Origin: an uncultured Oscillospiraceae bacterium
GTDB lineage: Bacteria > Bacillota > Clostridia > Oscillospirales > Ruminococcaceae
Direction of reading: 5' to 3'
NCBI GenBank assembly: GCA_910577365.1
Contig: CAJTMU010000013.1
Span: forward strand, 1-19,632
Length of the DNA: 19,632 bases
Positions 6,695 to 13,315 of the stretch are shown piece after piece. Under the pieces are notes generated by a model that worked only from the letters and a program-made list of their open reading frames with translations, had not been told where the DNA came from and searched no databases. Numbering within the stretch: the first letter of the stretch is position 1; every line of letters begins with the position of its first letter. Made by a program: the position numbers and the translations under genes.

Positions 6695-7579
6695 ATGAAT
6701 TTTACGGGAACTATATGGCGACCGCCATACGAAGCATGGTCGGCTTTGCTGCAGGTAACGGCGGGCTGTACTCATCACAAATGCAAATTCTGCACACTCT
6801 ATGAGGACGTGCCATTCAAATTCAGAATGTCACCCATGGATGAGATAGAATCCGACCTTAAGGAGTTGTCGGAGCTTACGCCCAAAGCCACAAGGCTTTT
6901 TCTTACGGGTGCAAATCCGTTCGTGCTGAATACCCAAAGGCTTAAAGAGATAGCGTATCTGTCAAAGCAGTATCTTCCCAAGCTGACAAGCATAGGCTGC
7001 TTTGCGCGTATCACTGATATAACCCCGAAAACCATCGATGAATTAAAGGAGCTGCGCGCGACAGGCTACAACAGAGTAACCATAGGTGTGGAAACAGGGG
7101 ACGATGAGGCGCTTGCGTTTATGAACAAAGGCTATGATTCACAGGATATTATAGAACAGTGCGGAAAGCTCGGCGAAGCGAATATCGAGTATAACATATT
7201 TTATCTCACGGGAATTTACGGAGCCGGGAAAAGCGCCGAGGGAGTAAAAAATACGGCTGAGGTGTTTAACCGCCTTGCGCCGAAAATTATTGGTGCTTCC
7301 ATGCTCACGGTCTTTCCAGAGTCGGAACTGTACAGTGAGATACTCCGCGGAAGCTGGCACGAGGAAAACGAAACGGAAAAGCTGGAGGAAATGAAGCTGC
7401 TTATAAAAAGCCTTGACATAAACGTTCATTTTGCCGCTCTTGGCGCTTCAAACCTACTGAATATACAGGGAAAGCTTCCACGCGATAAAACGGCACTTAC
7501 CGCAGCTATTGACGAGCTTATATCTACCTTCGGCGAGGATCGCCTGAGAGAATACCGAACCTCTCTAAGGCAGCTTTAA
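6695..7579 (+). CDS. Radical SAM protein with a CX4CX2C cluster motif
   Basis: A 294-residue protein. The iron-sulfur ligands are C25, C30 and C33 in GCTHHKCKFCTLY, a CX4CX2C spacing instead of the usual CX3CX2C. LFLTGANPFVL supplies the GGE-like SAM-binding strand, and RVTIGVETGDDEALAFMNKGY is a typical later strand/helix of Elp3/COG1032-type TIM barrels. It lacks a separate cobalamin domain and any C-terminal cluster domain. The reaction is unknown. ATG 6695 is chosen because AGGAGG lies directly before it. An earlier in-frame start at 6653 would fall inside the structured leader. It is monocistronic, with a strong promoter at 6435-6463. Confidence 0.88.
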   Translation: MNFTGTIWRPPYEAWSALLQVTAGCTHHKCKFCTLYEDVPFKFRMSPMDEIESDLKELSELTPKATRLFLTGANPFVLNTQRLKEIAYLSKQYLPKLTSIGCFARITDITPKTIDELKELRATGYNRVTIGVETGDDEALAFMNKGYDSQDIIEQCGKLGEANIEYNIFYLTGIYGAGKSAEGVKNTAEVFNRLAPKIIGASMLTVFPESELYSEILRGSWHEENETEKLEEMKLLIKSLDINVHFAALGASNLLNIQGKLPRDKTALTAAIDELISTFGEDRLREYRTSLRQL

Positions 7580-7581
7580 GC

Positions 7582-7790
7582 CCGAGGAATATCTCGGCAC
7601 ATACGCAATTAAAAAAGGAAACGGAAAAACTATCGCTCCTCACATGTCAAACTTTTAAAATTAATGCGAAAGAATATAGTAGGATTTGAAAATGCAAATA
7701 ATGCAACGGAAGAAAGACAACAAGCAGACATGGTAAACAAAAGTTTTTACATAAATTATGAGTATGTACCAAAGCTCTTTAACAGGCTGA
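7582..7790. other. Intergenic stretch after the radical SAM gene
   Basis: A small hairpin CCGAG/CTCGG (7582-7597) follows the stop codon without a U tract. The rest is AT-rich, with no ORF longer than about 15 codons behind a ribosome binding site. I see nothing else here. Confidence 0.4.
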
Positions 7791-7814
7791 AAGCCGCCCA
7801 TTAACGGGCGGCTT
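7791..7814 (-). terminator. Terminator hairpin between the convergent radical SAM and pnp genes
   Basis: AAGCCGCCC (7791-7799) and GGGCGGCTT (7806-7814) form a perfect 9-bp stem with a 6-nt loop, 24 nt past the pnp stop. The tract after it is short on either strand (CTTTCAG minus, CTTATAAAA plus). It may serve both genes weakly. Confidence 0.6.
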
Positions 7815-7837
7815 ATAAAACTATATGGTTGATTGGC

Positions 7838-9964
7838 TTAGCCGTTCTGTGCAGCTCTTTTCTTTGCCTCGATATCCGCAAGAGCGTCCTTACGGGAGAG
7901 GTTTATTCGTCCCTGCTGGTCTATCTCAATCACCTTAACGATTATTTCGTCACCGATGGAAACAACGTCCTCAACCTTTTCAACGCGCCTGTTCTCCAGT
8001 CTGGAAATATGAACCAAGCCATCCTTGCCGGGGGCTATCTCAACGAACGCGCCGAAATTCATTATGCGCACAACCTTGCCCTTGTAAATAGCGCCGATCT
8101 CGGGCGGATTAACAATAGTGTCGATGACCTGAACGCAAGCTCTCGCCTTCTCCATGTCAACGCCGCAGATAAATACATTGCCTTCTTCGTCAATGTCGAT
8201 TTTGACATCGAAATCAGCACAGAGCTTCTGGATAACCTTTCCGCCCGTTCCGATAACGTCGCGTATCTTGTCAACGGGTATCTTGGCTGAAAGCATCTTG
8301 GGAGCGTACTTGCCGACCTCTTTGCGGGGTTCGGGGATAGCCTTGAGCATTATCTCGTCAAGGATATAGTTGCGCGCCTTGTGAGTGGTCTCAAGCGCGT
8401 TTTTGATTATCTCGGGAGTAAGACCGTCAATTTTAAGGTCCATCTGAATAGCCGTGATACCTTCATGAGAACCTGCAACCTTAAAGTCCATATCGCCGAA
8501 GAAATCCTCAACGCCCTGAATATCTACCATTGTCATCCAGCGTTCGCCCTCGGTAACAAGACCGCAGGAAATACCAGCAACGGGCTTTTTGATAGGAACG
8601 CCCGCGTCCATGAGCGCCAACGTAGAGCCGCATACCGAACCCTGCGAGGTGGAGCCGTTGGAGGAAAGCACCTCGGAAACCAGTCTAATCGCATAAGGGA
8701 ACTCCTCAACCGAGGGGATAACGGGAACAAGTGCCCTCTCCGCAAGCGCGCCGTGACCTATCTCACGCCTGCCCGGTCCGCGGCTTGCCTTGGTTTCGCC
8801 AACGGAATAGGAGGGGAAATTGTAGTGGTGCATATAACGCTTGCCATCTTCTTCATCCAGACCCTCCAGCTTCTGTGAGTCGCTTACCGGACCAAGCGTG
8901 CATATCGTCATTACCTGCGTCTGCCCTCTTGTGAACAGACCCGAACCGTGAACTCTCGGCAGCATGCCTACCTCCGCAGCAAGCGGGCGAATCTCGTCCA
9001 ACTTTCTGCCGTCAACGCGTTTGCCGTCATCAAGCAGCCAGCGGCGTACAACGAACTTCTGCAGCTTGTAAAGGCACTCGTCAAGCATCGCGGTCTGCTC
9101 GGGGTATATCTCGTCAAATTTCGCATGAACGTCGTCAACTATGGGCTTCAGACGCTCCTCGCGGATATTCTTGTCATCGGTATCAAGCGCGTATCTTATC
9201 CTGTCAATGCAGAATTCCGACACCGCGTCAAACATATCGTGGTCAACATCTTGGCTTTCAAAGGCAAACTTGGGCTTGCCGATCTGTGCCTGAATATCCT
9301 TTATAAAGGGAATAAGGGACTTTGTTATCTCCTCGTGCCCCGCCATGATAGCCTTGAACATCACGTCGTCGGAAACCTCGTTCGCGCCCGCCTCTATCAT
9401 TACCACCTTGTGCTCCGAAGAAGCAACGGTAAGCGTGAGGTCGGTTCTTGAACGCTGCTCCAAATCGGGCATGAGAACTATCTCGCCGTCCACCAGACCT
9501 ACGCTGATGCCGCCGATAGGTCCATTCCACGGTATATCAGAAATAGAAACCGCGATCGAAGCGCCTATCATGCCCAGTATCTCGGGCGAGCAGTCAGGGT
9601 CAACAGCCAGCACGGTCATGGTGATAGCTACGTCGTTGCGCATATCCTTGGGGAACAGGGGGCGCATGGGACGGTCAACCACACGCGAGGTTAGAATAGC
9701 TTTCTCGGAGGGTCTGCCCTCTCTCTTCAGGAATCCGCCTGGTATCTTGCCCACGGAATAGAGCTTCTCCTCATAATCTACCGAAAGCGGAAAGAAATCC
9801 ACACCGTCGCGGGGCTTTGCACTCGCTGTAACGTTTACCATAACAACGGTCTCGCCATACCTTACCCAGCATGAGCCGTTAGCCAGTCCGCAGACCTTAC
9901 CCGTTTCAACGGTAAGCTCTCTGCCCGCGAACATTGTTTTGAACACCTTGTAATTTTCAAACAT
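7838..9964 (-). CDS. pnp: Polyribonucleotide nucleotidyltransferase (PNPase)
   Basis: A 708-residue protein, the normal length. It degrades RNA 3' to 5' by phosphorolysis as a ring-shaped trimer. Two RNase PH domains flank an all-helical segment. The first contains DFFPLSVDYEEKLYSVGKIPGGFLKREGRPSE; the second contains RTDGR-like KRVDGRKLDEIRPL, and KRYMHHYNFPSYSVGE with GPGRREIGHGALAERAL. A KH domain follows with GTGG at residues 572-575, then an S1 domain (about 623-692) with GKVVRIMNFGAFVEI and GLVHISRL. ATG 9964 is chosen because GAAAGGA lies just upstream. A longer in-frame start would run into rpsO. It follows rpsO by 193 nt, as in many bacteria. Confidence 0.97.
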   Translation of the reverse strand: MFENYKVFKTMFAGRELTVETGKVCGLANGSCWVRYGETVVMVNVTASAKPRDGVDFFPLSVDYEEKLYSVGKIPGGFLKREGRPSEKAILTSRVVDRPMRPLFPKDMRNDVAITMTVLAVDPDCSPEILGMIGASIAVSISDIPWNGPIGGISVGLVDGEIVLMPDLEQRSRTDLTLTVASSEHKVVMIEAGANEVSDDVMFKAIMAGHEEITKSLIPFIKDIQAQIGKPKFAFESQDVDHDMFDAVSEFCIDRIRYALDTDDKNIREERLKPIVDDVHAKFDEIYPEQTAMLDECLYKLQKFVVRRWLLDDGKRVDGRKLDEIRPLAAEVGMLPRVHGSGLFTRGQTQVMTICTLGPVSDSQKLEGLDEEDGKRYMHHYNFPSYSVGETKASRGPGRREIGHGALAERALVPVIPSVEEFPYAIRLVSEVLSSNGSTSQGSVCGSTLALMDAGVPIKKPVAGISCGLVTEGERWMTMVDIQGVEDFFGDMDFKVAGSHEGITAIQMDLKIDGLTPEIIKNALETTHKARNYILDEIMLKAIPEPRKEVGKYAPKMLSAKIPVDKIRDVIGTGGKVIQKLCADFDVKIDIDEEGNVFICGVDMEKARACVQVIDTIVNPPEIGAIYKGKVVRIMNFGAFVEIAPGKDGLVHISRLENRRVEKVEDVVSIGDEIIVKVIEIDQQGRINLSRKDALADIEAKKRAAQNG

Positions 9965-10107
9965 TTGTCTTTTTCCTTTCTGTTTTGTAGCGTTGTGTTC
10001 AAAGGCACAGACGGACTTCAGCAATAAAGTCAGCCGCCGCTTTTCGCGGGAGCTCAGTTTAATGCCGCAGCGCTGCGCCCTTGAAATTAATCTCGGGGTA
10101 AAACAAG

Positions 10108-10142
10108 CGGGCAGATTATGCAAATTTGCGCAATGCTGCCCG
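10108..10142 (-). terminator. Attenuator-like terminator between rpsO and pnp
   Basis: On the minus strand, 15 nt after the rpsO stop, CGGGCAG and CTGCCCG (10108-10114 with 10136-10142) form a 7-bp stem. An inner palindrome, GCAAATTTGC, extends it, and CTTGTTTT follows. This corresponds in position to the partial terminator between rpsO and pnp in E. coli. It would let most transcripts end after rpsO while some continue into pnp. Confidence 0.7.
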
Positions 10143-10157
10143 ATTATTTCCGAAAAA

Positions 10158-10424
10158 TTACTTACGGATACCCAGCTTTGCAATAATTGCGCGGTAGCGT
10201 TCGATATCCTTCTTCTGCAGGTAATTGAGAAGGTTTCTTCTGTGTCCTACCATCTTCAGCAGACCGCGTCTGGAGTGGTGATCCTTCTTGTGAACCTTGA
10301 TGTGCTCGGTAAGCTCGTTTATCCTCTTGGTGAGGATAGCGATCTGTACCTCGGGAGAACCCGTGTCCTTCTCGTTGAGGCGGTTAGCCTCGATAACCGC
10401 TGTTTTTTCTTCTTTTCTTAACAT
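10158..10424 (-). CDS. rpsO: 30S ribosomal protein S15
   Basis: An 88-residue protein, full length for S15, matching the family throughout: DTGSPEVQIAILTKRINELTEHIKVHKKDHHSRRGLLKMVGHRRNLLNYLQKKD. It binds the central domain of 16S rRNA early in small-subunit assembly. GAGGTG lies 6 nt before the ATG. The gene has its own near-consensus promoter (10555-10583) and a leader of about 125 nt. It heads the rpsO-pnp pair. Confidence 0.98.
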   Translation of the reverse strand: MLRKEEKTAVIEANRLNEKDTGSPEVQIAILTKRINELTEHIKVHKKDHHSRRGLLKMVGHRRNLLNYLQKKDIERYRAIIAKLGIRK

Positions 10425-10549
10425 AGTTACACCTCATTAAAATTTATTCCGCGATCAAAGCAGGGGGATATGGTGTTTCTCCTGTCGGAGCAAAATCCGC
10501 GAAGCCTTGAAATCGGTATCGTTACGCGTGTATGCATGACCGCATAACG
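10425..10549 (-). promoter_or_regulatory. rpsO leader, candidate S15 autoregulatory RNA
   Basis: The leader between the promoter and rpsO is about 125 nt. Near its 5' end, GTTATGCG pairs with CGCGTAAC (8 bp with one GU). CGCGGATT-type and ATCGCGG arms could pair over a longer distance towards the start codon. S15 represses its own translation by leader binding in several phyla through unrelated structures. A leader of this length and fold fits that, but no specific published class was recognised. Confidence 0.45.
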
Positions 10550-10554
10550 TTATT

Positions 10555-10583
10555 ATTATATCACAACCCGAAGGATTTGTAAA
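10555..10583 (-). promoter_or_regulatory. Sigma-A promoter of rpsO-pnp
   Basis: On the minus strand, TTTACA (10578-10583), a 17-bp spacer with a TGTG sequence near its end, and consensus TATAAT (10555-10560). Confidence 0.85.
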
Positions 10584-10644
10584 TAGGTTTTTGATTTTTT
10601 TGAAAATTTTTATGCTTGGATAAATGTCGGATATCCTGCTGAAA

Positions 10645-10670
10645 CAGCTCCGCCTTTATGGCAGGACTGC
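10645..10670. repeat. Left member of a 26-bp direct repeat flanking repeat copy 1
   Basis: These 26 bases match 10929-10954 at 22 of 26 positions. In this copy the terminator stem is imperfect. It abuts the left end of repeat copy 1, overlapping its first three bases. Confidence 0.6.
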
Positions 10671-10921
10671 CCAGACTGTATATAAAGGTTGACCAAGGGC
10701 GAATTATTTAAAAAAATTTCAAAATTTCCGTTAGTCATACTCCGTTACGCTTCGCTTCACTCCGCATGCCTAACGGAAACCGCGCGCATTTGCGTTCGCA
10801 AACGCGGTTTTACGCAAACTTCAACGTAATGCTTTAGCCAACCACATTGTCGTTGCGTAAAACTCTGCGACTTTTTAAAATTTAATGCGCCGACATTGCG
10901 TGGCAAATAGGCTTTTTCTAC
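10668..10921 (+). repeat. Multi-hairpin dispersed repeat, copy 1
   Basis: A 254-bp element that starts TGCCCAGACTGTATATAAAGG and ends GGCTTTTTCTAC. It shares long near-identical stretches with 11739-12046, including about 90 bp around 10774-10864 with about 3 mismatches. It contains a stem 10725-10738/10766-10779 (13 of 14 pairs), a GTTC-loop hairpin with ACCGCG/CGCGGT outer arms, and TTTACGCAA/TTGCGTAAA (10809-10817 with 10853-10861). No ORF is present. The orientation is given relative to copy 2, which lies in the same direction on the other side of the VanZ gene. Confidence 0.85.
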
Positions 10922-10928
10922 AAGTTGA

Positions 10929-10953
10929 CAGTCCCGCTTTTATGGCGGGACTG
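10929..10953 (+). terminator. Intrinsic terminator immediately right of repeat copy 1
   Basis: CAGTCCCGC (10929-10937) and GCGGGACTG (10945-10953) form a perfect 9-bp stem with a 7-nt loop, followed on the plus strand by CTTTTTATTT. The U tract points to plus-strand transcription, yet no plus-strand gene lies between 7579 and here. For the minus-strand VanZ gene, which ends 5 nt away, the hairpin lacks a U tract. It may act on both strands or end an RNA reading through the repeat. Confidence 0.7.
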
Positions 10954-10957
10954 CTTT

Positions 10958-11629
10958 TTATTTGGCTGTAGTTTTGCATTTCTCCGTAAACCTTGGGAAA
11001 AGCCGTTGAATCAGCAGATATAACAGATACCCGATAACCGCGCCCAATGTGTTGCAGATAAGGTCGTCTATATCGCCGCCTCTGCCGGTAAAAATCTGAG
11101 TAAGCTCTATTACAAAGGAGAATATAAATCCGGCAAGAAATGTCTTAAAGAAACCGGCACGCTTCCATACAAACGGAAGCGCCAATCCGAACGGCACAAA
11201 CAAAGCGACGTTTTCAAGAAGATGTATTGCTTCACCTGCGCTTAGGATATATTTGTCCGCGATAAGCCAGACGAATAGCGGCTTAACATTCCAGTCGAAG
11301 CTGTAGGGATCGGGTCTTGCTTCCCATTTGCCGTACGCCGCCGTTTTCCAGAATTTCCACCAGAAATCATAGGGCATCAAAACAAAGGTCGAAATAAACG
11401 AAAGCCAACACACCGAAAGCAGTCGGATAGTTTCATTAAGGCGGCACTGCCTGCGCTTTGCCTTAAAATCTTTTCCGAATTTCCGTTTATGCCACGTTCT
11501 GCGTATTAACCAATAAGTCAACGTGATAACAATAACAGCAGGCAACACAAATATGACAGTGTCAAGACTGCCGGTTTCGTATTTGACCCAATCGTAAAAT
11601 TGCTTAAGCAGGTTTTTAATTGCGTTCAT
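10958..11629 (-). CDS. VanZ-family membrane protein
   Basis: A 223-residue protein with about five hydrophobic helices. It carries VanZ motifs in the C-terminal half: ENVALFVPFGLALPF, then SFVIELTQIFTGRGGDIDDLICNTLGAVIGYLLY, which has the conserved E-x-x-Q and D-x-D-D-x-x-x-N-x-x-G. Family members are linked to low-level teicoplanin resistance or other envelope stress, but most are uncharacterised. The N-terminal 60 residues add a helix and a basic cytoplasmic stretch. GGAGGA lies 13 nt from the ATG, which is a long spacing. A sigma-A promoter is at 11700-11727. The gene stands alone between two direct copies of a dispersed repeat. Confidence 0.85.
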   Translation of the reverse strand: MNAIKNLLKQFYDWVKYETGSLDTVIFVLPAVIVITLTYWLIRRTWHKRKFGKDFKAKRRQCRLNETIRLLSVCWLSFISTFVLMPYDFWWKFWKTAAYGKWEARPDPYSFDWNVKPLFVWLIADKYILSAGEAIHLLENVALFVPFGLALPFVWKRAGFFKTFLAGFIFSFVIELTQIFTGRGGDIDDLICNTLGAVIGYLLYLLIQRLFPRFTEKCKTTAK

Positions 11630-11699
11630 CAGCGGTTATCGTTCCTCCGTGCTATAAATTTTCCGCAGCATTATGTGAAAAAGGACCTTGCTACATTTA

Positions 11700-11727
11700 A
11701 TTATACATTTTTTCCTTGAAAAGTCAA
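11700..11727 (-). promoter_or_regulatory. Sigma-A promoter of the VanZ gene
   Basis: On the minus strand, TTGACT (11722-11727), a 16-bp spacer and consensus TATAAT (11700-11705). Repeat copy 2 begins 12 bp upstream of the -35 box. Confidence 0.75.
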
Positions 11728-11738
11728 TAGCTTTATAA

Positions 11739-12046
11739 TGCAGTCTGTATATAAAGGTTGATCTAAAGCTAATATAAAATATTTTCAAAATTTCCGCTAA
11801 GCATACTCCGCTTCACTTCATTCCGGAAGTTTTGCGCAAATTGTAACAAATTGCCATAAGGCAAAACCTCCATGTTGCGCAAAACTTGGCATGCTTAGCG
11901 GAAACCGCGCGAGTTTGCGTTCGCAAACGCGGTTTTACGCAAACTTCAACGTAATGCTTTAGCCAACCACATTATCGTTGCGTAAAACCCTGTGACTTTT
12001 TGAAATTTCATGCGTCGGCATTGCGTTGTCAATAGGCTTTTTCTAC
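11739..12046 (+). repeat. Multi-hairpin dispersed repeat, copy 2
   Basis: A 308-bp relative of 10668-10921 in the same orientation. It begins TGCAGTCTGTATATAAAGG and ends GGCTTTTTCTAC. The first stem, TTTCCGCTAAGCAT/ATGCTTAGCGGAAA (11791-11804 with 11891-11904), is perfect over 14 bp. It carries an extra nested hairpin absent from copy 1: AAGTTTTGCGCAA with TTGCGCAAAACTT (11827-11839 with 11875-11887). The right half is nearly identical to copy 1. It has no coding capacity. Confidence 0.85.
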
Positions 12047-12108
12047 GGGCTGTTTAATAATGCTTACTTTGCCGATGCACTTTAAAAAGAAAGATTTTTT
12101 AAAACCGC

Positions 12109-12137
12109 TTGCAAAAATCCTGCAAATGTAGTATAAT
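12109..12137 (+). promoter_or_regulatory. Sigma-A promoter of the DUF3788 gene
   Basis: TTGCAA (12109-12114), a 17-bp spacer ending GTAG and consensus TATAAT (12132-12137). The leader is about 95 nt. Confidence 0.8.
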
Positions 12138-12161
12138 ACAAATAATAAATTACAGCTTGAT

Positions 12162-12192
12162 AAACCGGGATTTGCCCGACAAATTCCCGTTT
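12162..12192 (+). promoter_or_regulatory. Bulged hairpin in the DUF3788 leader
   Basis: AAACCGGGATTTG (12162-12174) pairs with CAAATTCCCGTTT (12180-12192). This gives 12 base pairs with one bulged C and one bulged T around a 5-nt loop. It lies 45 nt before the start codon and has no U tract. Confidence 0.45.
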
Positions 12193-12237
12193 GTGGGGAA
12201 AATACAGGAAAGGGATTGTTGAAAGGCGGGTTTGTTT

Positions 12238-12648
12238 ATGTATGAAAGAATGTTAAATAAGCAGGCTGTTCCAAGCATTAAGGAAATGACAGAATGCTGC
12301 GGAGAAAATGCGGAACTGTTCACGCTGCTTAATGAGTGGCTATGCAATGAATATACTACTGAACAAAAAGTTGTTTTTCCCTATGGCAATAAATACGGCT
12401 GGTGCATTTCCCATAAAAAGAAGAAAAAGCTGTTGTGCAATATTTTTGCGGAAAACAATTCTTTTACAGTTATGATGAGGTTATCAGACAGGCAATACGA
12501 ATCGGTATATGGAGATTTGCGGGAATATACGCAAAATCAAATAGACAACAAATATCCTTGTGGCGACGGCGGCTGGATTCATTATCGAGTTACATGCAAA
12601 GAGCATTTTGATGATGTAAAAAAACTGTTAGCTGTCAAATGTTCATAA
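12238..12648 (+). CDS. DUF3788 family protein
   Basis: A 136-residue soluble protein. It matches the DUF3788 pattern: an N-terminal helix region, a central YGNKYGWCISHKKKKKLLCNIFAENNSFTVMMRLSDRQ, and a C-terminal CGDGGWIHYRVTCKEHFDDVKKLLAVK. The FTV-x-x-R/G and GGWI-x-Y-x-V strands and the final helix with LL-x-x-K are typical. The function is unknown; relatives resemble YdhG/MmcQ-like small domains. ATG 12238 is preferred because AAAGGCGGG sits 7 nt upstream. A TTG at 12232 is in frame but too close to that site. Confidence 0.75.
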   Translation: MYERMLNKQAVPSIKEMTECCGENAELFTLLNEWLCNEYTTEQKVVFPYGNKYGWCISHKKKKKLLCNIFAENNSFTVMMRLSDRQYESVYGDLREYTQNQIDNKYPCGDGGWIHYRVTCKEHFDDVKKLLAVKCS

Positions 12649-12806
12649 TAATTCTATCAGATTGAAAATTGTAAGCTGAGGGTGTTATCGTGACCCGTTG
12701 TGTAAATAACATTGGAATTGATTTTACAGCGTTGTCAATTCTGGTTTGTCGGGATAAGTTTTACGATCATACAAATTTTAATTTACCGTTTAAGGAGTTC
12801 TGACCA

Positions 12807-13304
12807 ATGATGATAAGGCTTCTTTCCGAATATGACGACCCGCTCGCGTTAAGCCTTGTTTACGAGGAAAGCTGGAAGCACGCCTATAAGGGCATTATAC
12901 CGCAGAATTATCTCGACAGTATTCCGCATGGGCGCTGGGCGGAGGCGGCAAAAGCGGAGGGCAGGCGCTCGCTGGTTCTGACGGATGGAGCGCGCATTGT
13001 CGGAACGTCCTGCTGCTGCCGTTCCAGACTGCCCGAAATGCATGATTGGGGCGAGATAGTTTCAATTTACCTGCTTCCCGAATATATGGGAAAGGGTCAC
13101 GGCGGAGAACTGCTTGCGGCAGCGATAAACCTGCTTAGGGATATGGGCTTTAATGATATTTTCCTTTGGGTTCTTGAGGAAAATGTCAGCGCCCGCGGAT
13201 TTTACGAGAAGATGGGCTTCGAGCCGAGCGGGAGATATCTTGACGATAATATAGGCGGTAAGGCGGTGCGGGAAATGCAGTATTGCCTGACCGACGTTAA
13301 ATAA
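12807..13304 (+). CDS. GNAT family N-acetyltransferase
   Basis: A 165-residue protein with the GNAT fold pattern. The N-terminal motif YEESWKHAYKGIIPQNYLDSI is typical of the subgroup often annotated as acetyltransferases acting on small amines or ribosomal-protein-like targets. IVSIYLLPEYMGKGHGGELL is motif A, with the acetyl-CoA pyrophosphate loop in the form GKGHGG. LWVLEENVSARGFYEKMGFEPSGR is motif B. The substrate is unknown. AAGGAG lies 9 nt before ATG 12807; a second ATG follows directly. The SUKH-like gene begins 11 nt after its end, so the two are co-transcribed. Confidence 0.92.
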   Translation: MMIRLLSEYDDPLALSLVYEESWKHAYKGIIPQNYLDSIPHGRWAEAAKAEGRRSLVLTDGARIVGTSCCCRSRLPEMHDWGEIVSIYLLPEYMGKGHGGELLAAAINLLRDMGFNDIFLWVLEENVSARGFYEKMGFEPSGRYLDDNIGGKAVREMQYCLTDVK

Positions 13305-13315
13305 AAGGAGCGCCT

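Noticed and set aside
9965..10183. A 73-codon upstream extension of pnp
   Set aside because: It would overlap the end of rpsO and run through the terminator-like hairpin. The start at 9964 has a ribosome binding site and the standard PNPase N-terminus.
10668..12046. Treating the two repeats plus the VanZ gene as a composite transposon
   Set aside because: No transposase is encoded, the repeats have no ORF, and the outer boundaries show no common target duplication. A pair of dispersed repeats is the simpler reading.
12690..12803. A 37-codon small ORF (GTG start) ending 3 nt before the GNAT start, with GAGGGTG upstream
   Set aside because: The translation (starting MTRCVNNIGIDFTALSILVC) matches nothing I recognise, codon use is AT-rich and a weak GTG start is needed. 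A leader peptide is possible but unsupported.
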